Below are positions 9,917-23,863 of a stretch of DNA of 24,252 nt, piece after piece (positions within the stretch are counted from its first letter, which is position 1; the number at the start of each line of letters is the position of its first letter). The translations under genes and the position numbers were made by a program. The notes under the pieces were generated by a model. It was not told the DNA's origin. It searched no databases and saw only the letters and a program-made list of their open reading frames with translations. This stretch comes from Paraphysomonas bandaiensis (taxonomy: Eukaryota; Chrysophyceae): the NCBI GenBank assembly GCA_965644295.1, contig CBFFRP010000243.1:1-24252 (forward strand). Reading direction: 5' to 3'.

Positions 9917-12612
9917 ATGGGGAACGGATCCATGAAACAGTTTCAGTACGTGCAGGAGATCTCAGTGTCTTATCTCCCTCTCACTAAGAGTCGTCGACAG
10001 CGAATGAAAACAGAGAGAATCAAAACGAGGCGTCGCAATCTAGTTGTCAATGTGCTTGACTGTGATCCGGAAAAAGAGATTGCTGATATGGTCATTAGCG
10101 GTAACGGAAATGATGTTCCTGTCGGTGAATTACAGCCTCGTAAAGCAGCTGTGGATGCCTTTAAAGGGATCTTCTTCGTCGACACACAGGACTCCAGGTA
10201 CCGGGAACAACAATTGTATTTTCTTCTGAAAGCATTGAAAAAAGAAAGTTGCAAGAAAGGTGAATATGTTATCACAGAAGGTGAAGAAGGAGAAAAGGTG
10301 TATGTCATTGAAAATGGAGAGCTATCCGTTACAGTCAAAGGCATTTTCAAACGAAATTTATGTGCAGGCACTCTTTTCGGGGAGTTAGCTTTGCTGTACA
10401 ATGCACCTCGAAGTGCCACTGTCCGCTGCCTTACTGACTGCGACTTTTGGGTACTGGATAAATCTGTCTTCCGAAATATTCAACACATGAATGTTACTAA
10501 CGCGGCGAAATCTGTTCTGCAGCGCAGCCAATGGTTAATGAACTGCCCAGAATTAAGCAACCTTCGCCCTGTACAAATGTCTAGACTACTGGACTCGCTC
10601 GAATCAGAGCGGTATGAAATGGGCCAAGTAATTTACCAGTCAGGTCGTGCGTATGACAAAATCATTTTGATTGAGAGCGGCACTGCGAATGTAATGCTCG
10701 AAGCTTCTGAGAACGTAAAGTTGAATGACAATGATACTGACACTACACTTGGCGTTGTTCGACCCCAAGTCAAGCCGACTAGCCCCCTATCTAACTCTCT
10801 TTTGCGTCATGATTCTTTTCGCTCTCCCCAATCGAAGCCCGATATTCTACCGGCACTGTCAGAGTGCTCATCTGCTTGTGAGTCAATAGACGACGAAGAT
10901 CGATACTTCTCAGTGTGCACTCTGGTTGAAGGATGTGTGTTTGGTCTCCCAATACTGCAGGCACAGTCAACTGGACGGGACTGTGGCATCTGGAAGTGTA
11001 AGAAAGCATCGGATAAGAAGTGTGAGGTCATATGCCCGGTGCGCATTGTCGCACTGGATGATGTTGTGTGTTCCACATTTTCTGTAGAAACATTTGAACA
11101 TCTTTTTGGTCCCCTATCGCGGGTAACGGAATGCACGAACGAATCTTCCAGTACTCTCCCCACATTGCCTATGAAAAAGTTACAACGTTTTGATCCAGAC
11201 AAAATAACTGTAGATCGGCTGCTTGGCAAAGGTGGTTATGGGACAGTAGTATTGGGTCAGTACGATCAGCAAACATACGCTGTGAAATTCATGAGCAAAT
11301 ACGAAGTAGCGAATGGTAACCAAATACGCCATGTGCAAGACGAGCGAAGACTATTGGCTTCCCTTGATTCGCCTTTCATCTTAACACTTTTCGGCACTTG
11401 TCAAACAGCATCAGCGATTGCTTTTGTCACAGAGTATGTTGACAGAGGTGACATGTGGAGCGCGATACACGAGAACCCGAAATATGAAGATAGAGGACTT
11501 CCTGTGGAAATTATTCAGTTTTATACCTCATGTATTGTACTTGCATTGACACATGTCCACAAGAATCATATTGCCTTCAGGTGTGTACGCTTTGTGCATA
11601 TTTGCGTGTGATTCAAAATGTATAGTTAGTGATGTTTGCTCGTTATGTTCACTCCCAGAGGTTGGAAGGTTGTTTCTAATTGTGATATTTCACTTGTAGA
11701 GATTTGAAACCAGAGAATGTAATGATCGACTCCAACGGCTATTTACGATTGATTGACTTCGGTAGGTTATACGATGCCAAAGTTACAGCGAAACTAATCC
11801 TAGTGACAGGGCTTGCAAAATGCCTGCCTTATGAGAAGGTTGACTGTATGGGTGAAAAGAGTGTATTGTATAAAACATATACGCTTTGTGGTACACCAGG
11901 TATGTAACACTGCTTCACTTGTGAATATGGCCGTACATTATATGTCCGGAAGGCAAGTTGTGTTTTGTTTTTTATTCGTCTTTACGCAGAGTACCTTGCC
12001 CCTGAGAGTGTCTGTGGTATGGGCAATGATCGCTCAGTTGATTTGTGGGCATTGGGGATAATGATATATGAGATGCTAACGATGAGCACCCCTTTTGTTG
12101 ACGAGGATGATCCGGAAAATGTAGATAAAATTATCAAAAACATATCTCGTGTGAAGGTAGGTATACGTCGTGGAGTGATGCGTATGTTGACCCTTGTTTT
12201 GCCATGCAGGCTCATGGCGTTGATATATATTCTAATTTGACTCGAGACAGTCCTTCGCTTCCAGCTCTTGATTTAATACAGTCACTCCTGAAATGTGATC
12301 CCAACGAGTAAGTGAAATTGCTGGCACTTAAAATGAAATTGTTTCGAATGTTCTCGTATGATGTCGATGTGGCATTGTGAAACATTTGTACTAATATCTA
12401 CATATGTCAGACGTATTGGATTCCGTGACCATAACCCTAAGGCGATTTTCGATCACGAGTTTTTCACCCTGTTTGATTTTGATGGAGTGGAATCACTTAA
12501 TTACACACCGGATTACATACCACCTGATCCGACGGACGACACATATGCGTATGTTCCCACTTTAAGGTTCAAGCAGTTTAAAGGCGACAACAGTATATTT
12601 GCTGACTTCTGA
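9917..12612 (+). CDS. cyclic-nucleotide-dependent protein kinase (PKG-like), six exons
   Basis: AGC-family Ser/Thr kinase with two N-terminal cyclic-nucleotide-binding (CNB) domains in cis, the architecture of cGMP-dependent kinases; 760 aa from join(9917..11580,11700..11761,11810..11899,11990..12156,12210..12307,12411..12612). An in-frame TAG at 9908-9910 fixes the start. CNB-A (about 113-200) has a full phosphate-binding cassette, FGELALLYNAPRSATV (154-169). CNB-B (about 204-400) is interrupted by a Ser/Asp-rich insertion of some 70 residues and reads EGCVFGLPIL where FGE is expected, with no PRxA motif. The kinase domain has GKGGYGTV (437-444), K457, E476, FRDLKPEN (554-561), DFG (574-576), a TYTLCGTPEYLAPE activation segment (T600 a likely phosphosite) and an AGC tail ending FADF. 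Introns restore the RD, DFG and GTPE junctions exactly. The N-terminus MGNGS is a weak N-myristoylation candidate. cGMP versus cAMP preference is not settled. Confidence 0.92.
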
Positions 12613-15666
<3,054 letters not shown>

Positions 15667-16230
15667 CTCTGTTGCTTTAATGTATTATGGTATCCTACTT
15701 TAATTTAATCATTGAATAATTGTAATAATATGGATTTTGTTAATTATTATGGCTTTGATATTGCATTTTTTTTATATAGTGATCATAGAGCGTAGTACGA
15801 CCCATCTGAAGTTGCTTGTTTGATACTGCACTATGAACTAGTATCTTGGATATTTAGTTACATATTAGCTATAGAAGCATACTGAATCATATATATATCA
15901 ATGCTGATCGTATTACGACTAAGTAAAGTTGTTTGGTACTAAATTAGGACTAGTATTTTAATACCGCTGGTGTACCCGCTTGTAATAATATAAACTGAAT
16001 CTAGCATTCTTGTTTGATTTTTTGAGATAAGTATAATATTGGATAAGTCATTCGCAGGGTGCATTTATATTTTTTTAATGTAGATCTCTAGTGCATGCTC
16101 ATTTAACATTGTCTAATACTTGAGATAGACACTACCAAACGAATTCGTAAGAGTAAAAGTGCAGATTTCTTATACATAAAAAGGCACAGATATCGTTGTG
16201 ATTCAAGCTCATAGCGTCAACGTAATGCCC
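15667..16230. other. AT-rich spacer between convergent ubiquitin genes
   Basis: This is the 3' flank shared by the six-unit array (+) and the inverted ubiquitin copy (-). It is AT-rich, with poly(T) runs at about 15766-15773 and 16068-16077. No gene or repeat was recognised. Confidence 0.4.
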
Positions 16231-17532
<1,302 letters not shown>

Positions 17533-19095
17533 ACTAGTGAATAAAACTGTTAATAAGTTAGTGAAAAGAGCTGTGGCAACGTATTTGGAGAATTCTTCGA
17601 GTTTACTACACATCCAATTAATGTGATACGTGGTAGATTGTATGATCTATATAATACCATCCAATCATATTATTGCTCGGCACTGGTGTTCATTAACAAT
17701 ATAGTGAGTTACGATTTACGATATGTTGTATTGTGGTATTGTATATTGTAGAAGCCAACTTAAATATTACAATATAAATAGTGAAAAATATGTCGTTGAA
17801 AATGTCATGCTGGTTACCAGAAAACAAAAACAGTAGATTAAAATATTCCTATCTTTGTTAGAGCAAAGATTACTTCCAGCATTCATGAAAGTCTGCATTA
17901 ACAAATAATTTGGACTGTATTAACAGAGGCTAATCACTCAGAATTCTACACTATGCTTCTACAAAAACTGTTGTCTGAAACAGCTTGTTCAATGCTAGCG
18001 CAATAGTCCAAAGTGTAAACAGTAAACACATTACGCACTGAGCATTCGAACACCTACACCCTGAATCCATACTGGCATACTGTGTAATGTTTCAACGCAC
18101 CATAGAACAGAGGTAGAGGTTATTAGAATATGGATCTTATTCTAGTATATTCAGTATGTCACTTCAAGACAATGTACGAGAATACAGTGAAATATAGTGA
18201 TGTACAAATGCTGTGATGATATTGAGAAACTGAAATAGTTTGATCGTTCAAGATATGTTCAGTAACGAGAGGTTCGCATATGTAGGATATTATGCAGGGA
18301 TTATAATGAGTTAGTGTTGGTTATCACAACTGTAAACGATACTAATAAATCTATCTAGTCTTACGACAAATTCTCTCTGTGATCTAGTGTAAAATGAGCG
18401 TTTCTCAACAGAGGTATATTATAATGCTGTATAATATAGTCTATAGCAGCTGCGTAGCTGCTACGACTACTCATACTAAAGCTTTCTTGATGTTAAACAT
18501 AGGTTATCAAATCATCACAGTCTGGTATCTGGATGTATTTCATGAAATGATAGTGCATTCATCTCTCACATGTAGTCTAAACGTCCAATACCTATAAAAA
18601 CCTGTTCAGCACAGCTAAACTGACCATCTCAGTGTTACGCAAAGACATGCACCTTGCTACTCCCTCTAAACGTAAAATCAAAATATGTTATTGCAGAGGA
18701 ATACGTATTAAGATTCACTAGTTCACGTATATCTCTCAAGACGTGAATACTACAAAATATAAAAAGAAATAACAATTTACGGAATAATAACCAGACTATA
18801 TAAGATACGCGACTGTACAAGACATGCTAATGTATGTGGTGCTTACGCTCTGTTCGAACGTGTCTTGCTATTATACTCTAGGTTTTATTCTTCTTGTGAA
18901 GTTTATATAATCAATCTTTATCTCCTAACAATACGAAGTGAGTATATTTCATTAAATACAAAAGCTAGCAATAAATTTTATTTATACGGCGAAACCCGGC
19001 TTAGGACGACCCGTCGTCGGTATTTGTAGTATGTCTTGATATCAAATTATGACACTGTACTATACACTATACACTATGAACATGATGACTACAAC
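17533..19095. other. AT-rich intergenic region, no gene seen
   Basis: No exon with recognisable motifs was found. The frame at 18394-18597 is short and featureless. At about 18222-18250 the plus strand reads like a diverged reverse complement of the short repeat at 13298-13328. A compact inverted repeat, GACGAC-CC-GTCGTC, lies near 19003-19018. Confidence 0.35.
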
Positions 19096-19370
19096 CAGGG
19101 CTAGGAAACAATATATTACAATCATACTATTGTTAGAGAGCGTTCCAACAGTACTATTGATGGAGATTTTGAACAGGCCCAACAATACAATTACAATATA
19201 TTGTACAATGTATTGCAATACATTAGTATGATTAATCGGTAAGTAAACACATCCGTAGATTCCATTTTTAGTATTAGTCATTAAGATCATATGACAGCCA
19301 AACCACCTACTGCTTATAGCTAATAAAAATCCACCTCGTCCTGATTACAATATATTGTTTCCTAGCCCTG
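19096..19370. mobile_element. hAT-like MITE, 275 bp
   Basis: Terminal inverted repeats begin CAGGGCTAGGAAACAATATA at both ends: 22 bp perfect, extending to about 29 bp with two mismatches. The CAGGG start is typical of hAT-family termini. The 8 bp flanking the left end (ACTACAAC, 19088-19095) and right end (ATTTCAAC, 19371-19378) match at 6 of 8 positions, as expected for an aged 8-bp target-site duplication. The interior has no transposase coding capacity, so this is a non-autonomous element. Confidence 0.75.
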
Positions 19371-19682
19371 ATTTCAACATTCTCTATCATAGCTCAGAGA
19401 ATGTTTGCGACTGGCTAAGCAGTGGATAAGCTTTGTTTGGCAGTATTGTGTTTGTGTACTAGAAATGGAATATACGCTTATATATTGCTACTGATTAATC
19501 ATGCTACCATATTTTAGTATATTGTAATTGCATTGTTGGACCGGTTAGAAATATAATACAATATTATAGATGGGAAGCAATATTACAATGCTATTACAAT
19601 ATGTCACGTAACTCCAACCAACTCATAAGAGACAAATAAAATGAAAATACAACACATCAAATCTGTTTAAACGCAAGACATG
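19371..19682. other. spacer between MITE and membrane-protein frame
   Basis: AT-rich, with several ATATTACAAT/ATTGTAAT words (about 19519-19605) resembling the inner ends of the nearby MITE. No gene was recognised. Confidence 0.3.
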
Positions 19683-19940
19683 TCAGCACGCATCCGTCTG
19701 GCTGTTATTGTTGATATCCTCATCATACAATACAACCCTCGCAGAGAGAGTGTTATCTCTTGACGGAGATACATATTCAGCATCTGTCTCTGTACAGAAT
19801 TCTATTGCTATGTTGTCTGGAGAAACGTCCTCCTCCCCCCCATCATCGAAATACTTATGCTTCCACTTACGTATCTTTAATACCATCCATGTAGCAACAG
19901 CAGCACCAATAATGATAACAATAATTACCCATGTATCCAT
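19683..19940 (-). CDS. possible small single-pass membrane protein
   Basis: An 85-codon frame from the ATG at 19940 encodes an N-terminal hydrophobic segment (about 3-22, TWVIIVIIIGAAVATWMVLK), a basic stop-transfer stretch (KIRKWKHKYF) and an acidic Ser/Thr/Asp-rich tail with a YVSPSRD segment, ending QTDAC. The layout is that of a small type III membrane protein with a cytosolic tail, or the last exon of a type I receptor. The frame continues open upstream for 12 codons, with AG acceptor-like sites, before a TGA; no upstream exon was found before the tRNA cluster. No family was recognised. It is more convincing than other short frames because of the clean topology. Confidence 0.4.
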   Translation of the reverse strand: MDTWVIIVIIIGAAVATWMVLKIRKWKHKYFDDGGEEDVSPDNIAIEFCTETDAEYVSPSRDNTLSARVVLYDEDINNNSQTDAC

Positions 19941-20102
19941 CACTTTAATCTTAGCTCTGGATAGGCGATAGCTTCATGGTGGCTGGAGTGAGGAGACTGA
20001 TATAATGATGCAGACTCTCATTTCAATGTTGCCCAAGATCATCGGCCATATTACATAACATATATATATATTACCTAAAATTTCCTACATCTGTATCGCA
20101 AG

Positions 20103-20175
20103 GATTCCGTGGTGTAGGGGTTATCACATGTCGTTAACACCGACAAGGTCGCCGGTTCGATTCCGGCCGGAATCA
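20103..20175 (+). tRNA. tRNA-Val (AAC), copy 1
   Basis: 73-nt cloverleaf: acceptor GATTCCG/CGGAATC with discriminator A, anticodon stem TGTCG/CGACA, loop TTAACAC giving anticodon AAC, T-stem GCCGG/CCGGC. The A box (TGGTGTAGGGG) and B box (GGTTCGATTCC) match pol III promoters. A TTTTT terminator follows at 20182-20186. There is no intron and no encoded CCA. The D-stem has a T13/T22 mismatch. Confidence 0.96.
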
Positions 20176-20259
20176 CTACACTTTTTGGTCATATTACAAT
20201 CCATTGTACTCTACCTAAAGTACTTTATATAATATAATTTCTTTCGTAACATACAACAT

Positions 20260-20332
20260 GATTCCGTGGTGTAGGGGTTATCACATGTCGTTAACACCGA
20301 CAAGGTCGCCGGTTCGATTCCGGCCGGAATCA
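20260..20332 (+). tRNA. tRNA-Val (AAC), copy 2
   Basis: The sequence is identical to the copy at 20103, separated from it by an 84-bp unrelated spacer. The terminator is a T-run at about 20338-20344. TATATAATATAATT lies about 35 bp upstream. Confidence 0.96.
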
Positions 20333-20408
20333 CTACATTTTTTTGCACACATAAAACACTAAAAGACTGCATATAAATAGCCTATTTTTCAGAAAATTCC
20401 CAAGTAAT

Positions 20409-20481
20409 GATTCCGTGGTGTAGGGGTTATCACATGTCGTTAACACCGACAAGGTCGCCGGTTCGATTCCGGCCGGAATCA
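20409..20481 (+). tRNA. tRNA-Val (AAC), copy 3
   Basis: The sequence is identical to copies 1 and 2, with a 76-bp spacer before it. A T-run at about 20487-20492 should terminate pol III. Confidence 0.96.
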
Positions 20482-20555
20482 CATTCTTTTTTCATACCTG
20501 TCGTACGATATATGTCCTTTATATTTTCATAATAAATCAGTTATAAATGTAACTT

Positions 20556-20628
20556 GGTTCCGTGGTGTAGCGGTTATCACGTTTCGCTTACACCGAAAAG
20601 GTCGCCGGTTCGATTCCGGCCGGGATCA
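20556..20628 (+). tRNA. tRNA-Val (TAC)
   Basis: A related 73-nt valine tRNA with acceptor GGTTCCG/CGGGATC (two G-T pairs), D-loop AGCGG, anticodon stem TTTCG/CGAAA and loop CTTACAC, giving anticodon TAC. B box and T-arm match the AAC copies. The terminator is a T9 run after TTC at about 20631-20642. It supplies the reading of GTA (and GTG by wobble). Confidence 0.96.
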
Positions 20629-20879
20629 AATTCTTTTTTTTTCTCAATTGGAATTGTATTATCTCACTGTATACCTGTATACACTATACATATATACGTA
20701 TAGATATAAACATACATCCATCTATGCGTGTGTGTATGTATCATACTGGCGTCTATTAACACATACATACATACACACACAGTCTCCTATCCACATGTAT
20801 GTATATTGATGCAGTCATCTCATTCCTTATGGGCTATTTATTTTACATGTGCAGTGAGCGTGTAGGATAGACGGTGTGG
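20629..20879. promoter_or_regulatory. upstream region of glycosyltransferase gene
   Basis: The spacer contains TATACCTGTATACACTATACATATATACG (about 20670-20699) and ACATACATACATACACACACAG (about 20761-20782), again the CATACA core present before the kinase, b5-domain and methyltransferase genes. Promoter role is inferred from position. Confidence 0.35.
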
Positions 20880-22373
20880 ATGAGGCCCGTGTGGTGTGTG
20901 TGGAGACGCCTCACGCTCTGTGTGTGTGGGTCTCTACTGTTGCTGTGTGGATGGATGAGTCTGGTGCTCATATCGACCCCCCTCACACACCATCACTCAA
21001 TCGATAGGCCCTCTGATCCCTCTGGTCCCTCTGCTGTTAGTGGTGGGCCTGTGTTTCATGTGGTCTTCATGACCGGGTGTTCCGTACAGGATAACTGGCA
21101 GTCTCTGCTGCTGTTCCACTCCGCTGAGACCGTTAAACAGAGAGGTGTGCTGACCCGCATCGCTTATGGCTGTAGTTTAAGCGAGCAGAGACAGCTATCT
21201 GAGCTCTATCGCATCCTTCACCCTCGATATCACGTGTACTTCACTCCTCACTATTACGGGCCACCTGAGCTCAACCATCGCAACCATATCCTTCCCTCTG
21301 GTTTGGTCCACTGGCTAGAAATGTCTCCGTTTGCTGCTACATCGGGGGATATAGTTGCTGTTATAGAACCTGATTTTGTTTTTTTGCGGCCTCTCACAGA
21401 GAAACTCAACGGACACAGCGGTGTACTGTTCAGTGGATCTGTTCTTGCAACCGACGTATTTGATAGGGTAAGGCGGGGATACCCGGTAGCGCAGCAATAT
21501 GAAATTGGAGCCCCTTGGGTTAAGAATGATTATGGGGACTTGGACCGAGATCGAATATGTGGAAAGTCATCTCCGTGCACTGAGATTAGCAGTGCGGAAG
21601 AAGGAGACAAATACTACTCCATTGGCCCGCCTTACATCGCAGAAAGGGAAGACTTACTACGTTTAGCACACACGTGGGTAAAATTCTTGCCTCTCGTCAA
21701 GAAAAACATTTCGAAAGATGCTGAAGATATGACGGATGTATATGCATATGCCCTTGCAGCTGCGCATGAGCGCCTGCCACACTTGCGTCTCGACCATTTT
21801 ATGGTTTCCAACAGAGCATCAGCTGGAGAAGGGTGGCGGTGGGTTGACGCTCTTGGTGGAGATGTCTGCAGTACTTTACAATACGAGCAGAAACAACTCT
21901 TTAGAAATATGACGCTGCCTACATTTTTGCACTACTGTCAGCAGTATCGTGTGAAAGGACAGAATAGGATGCAATACTGGGAGTTCTTTAAGGCTCACGT
22001 CAAGGGGCCAGTATTTGACTGCACTAATAAAATGCCAGCTCCTCCGTCAGGTTTGGCAGAGAGTAAGGTGAGCATCACTGCTATTTGTATACTTTGAAAC
22101 ATATAAGGGCGCATTTCTATTGTGAAGAAATAAATATGCTTGTTGTGATATGCGTATCAATCTCATTTTACTTCTATACGAAGATTTTACAAACTCCCAA
22201 GAAGATGATAAGAAGAGATGCTTTCGTGGTTTGTACCATGTATGAGGCATTAAGATCCGCCGTAATGCACTATCGAAATGTGATGTGCACTCCAACTGGT
22301 ATGTAGAGCGTATTTTTGCCATTCGCTTCTCTTTTGTGTCCATTTTTCTGTAGCTTGTCCCGGAAATTTTTGA
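20880..22373 (+). CDS. Golgi glycosyltransferase, peptidyl-Ser galactosyltransferase / HPAT-like
   Basis: Predicted type II membrane glycosyltransferase of 440 aa, join(20880..22067,22184..22298,22354..22373). A short cytosolic WRR tail precedes a signal anchor (about 12-30), then a Pro/Ser-rich stem. The catalytic region starts FHVVFMTGCSVQDNWQSLL and resembles peptidyl serine alpha-galactosyltransferase (SGT1) and hydroxyproline O-arabinosyltransferase (HPAT): a metal-binding-type site AVIEPDFVFLRPL (160-172; EPD where DPD is usual), IGPPYIAERED (248-258), DVYAYALAAA (287-296) and LDHFMVSN (304-311). Exon 2 adds the C-terminal helix RRDAFVVCTMYEAL and HYRNVMC. The ATG at 20880 is the first in frame. 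The last 55-bp intron (GTATGT to TTCTGTAG) is optional: without splicing the protein ends PTGM at 22306, with it ACPGNF. The likely role is O-glycosylation of secreted or wall proteins; the sugar is not determined. Confidence 0.82.
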
Positions 22374-22991
22374 AATAACTTCCTTACGATGTGTATGATG
22401 GAATGGTTGCAAGTTTATGTTAGATGCATGAAATTTTGACTTTTACATAGATGTGGCGATAAAGATTTGGTTCGATGAACTAAGTTTGTTATAATTAAGA
22501 AAACAAATATTGTTTTCGTAAGTCACCTGTATAAATTAAGGTATAACGTAGACTATAAATTCAAGTTATGCGTCTAACCAGCATCATACGTATACATTGT
22601 ATTGTTGGGATTTTAGGAAAAATGGATTTAATCGTGGAATGTGTAGCTATTTGCGTACTCGTTTCACTGTAACATTTTGAAGAAATTTATTATAAAGAGA
22701 AGATAAGTTAACATACACAAAAATTCTTTCAATTATACTTCTCTTTTATCTTCTATTCTACATTTGACATTGGGGTGCTTTCTTCCCCTTTTACCCAAAC
22801 TATTCGCTACCACATCAGTATTCAGTATATGACATTTCGGATCACAAAAAGTAAAACAACTGAACGTTGAAATCAGTAAATGACCAATTAGTAAAATTTT
22901 ATCAGATCTTCTTAGTCACGTTCTTATACAGTCGATATATTTCAGTTTGTCTAGTAGTGAATGTCTGGTTTTAGCAATAGGCGTGCTAGAG
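22374..22991. other. AT-rich spacer with short dispersed repeat
   Basis: No gene was seen. The segment at 22923-22953 matches 13298-13328 with about 4 differences in 31 bases, so this spacer belongs to the same repeat-rich type as the DNA after the kinase gene. Confidence 0.4.
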
Positions 22992-23863
22992 TCCGAACTA
23001 ATGTAGAAAAACAATTTAACTAACTAGTGTTTAACTCTGATATCTTACTATTTGGCGCTACGAAAGCTGCTAGTGCGTCACCGCGAGCACCATGGTGCAA
23101 CTACTTTTCGCTCTCTGTCCTTAAGGTGAACTAACCCGCATGCTAACTTCAGTAGGCAGCCCAATACCCCGGACTCCTTTGAGGTGGGCCCATTCCCGTA
23201 TGCCTGTTTATTCGTCAAGACCCAAAGAAGTCTACACAAGTGACACTTATTAACGTCCCTTGTACCACACAAGCATTAGGCTATGAGTGGATAGAACAAC
23301 ATCTGCTGACTAGATATGCGGCTGACATTAGTTTCCCGGAGATATAGCTCCGGTACTTATCTTCCAGAACACCACGAATTTTATATAGGGTATGGCGAGT
23401 CCGACTTTGTATGGGGTAGTTTGTCTAAACTATCTTATAACCTATCATTAAATTTTATATAATATTGTCTCTGACTGCAATATTATGCAAGTAACGGATA
23501 TAATTCAAAGCCTTAAAGTACATATATATTTTAATGACTCAAAGTCGCAATACTCAACACTTCTTCTCAATTCAGGCTGTAGATAGACTCTTCATCGCAT
23601 GAGACATAACTGACGCATACACAACCACCAAAAACCAAAGAGGACAACACCTCTTTGTGATGTTCTGGGGATAAATACTGGAGCTATTTCTTCGGAAACC
23701 TAAAGTGAGCCACATATATAGTATAGGCACATGCTTGCTCACTGCGTTTACTTTGAGTGATAGAGCGAAAGTGGTTGCACCTTGCAGCTTTCGTAGCGCT
23801 AAATAATAAGAGAGCATAGTAAAGACTAGCTGTTAGTTAAATTGTTTTCTCTATTAGTTCGGA
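22992..23863. mobile_element. long inverted-repeat (foldback/MITE-like) element
   Basis: The left arm, about 22992-23114 (TCCGAACTAAT, AACAATTTAACTAAC, GCGCTACGAAAGCTGC, GGTGCAAC, CGCTCT in order), recurs as the reverse complement at about 23762-23863. Arms are roughly 100-120 bp and about 80% alike, the left arm having an extra block of some 20 bp (about 23071-23092). The roughly 650-bp interior has no convincing gene and carries copy 2 of the dispersed repeat. Element family and exact ends are unknown. Confidence 0.6.
23551..23647. repeat. dispersed repeat, copy 2
   Basis: It is the partner of 13434-13531 in the same orientation and lies inside the inverted-repeat element, which suggests that the DNA after the kinase gene is a degenerate or deleted relative of this element. 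Confidence 0.6.

Noticed and set aside
20874-20879. GTG start for the glycosyltransferase, and similarly a TTG start at 6965 for the b5-domain gene
   Set aside because: Eukaryotic genes here use ATG, and good in-frame ATGs follow at 20880 and 6983.
22047-22412. 121-codon minus-strand frame over the 3' end of the glycosyltransferase gene
   Set aside because: It overlaps exons 1-3 of a well-supported gene on the other strand and has no recognisable motif.
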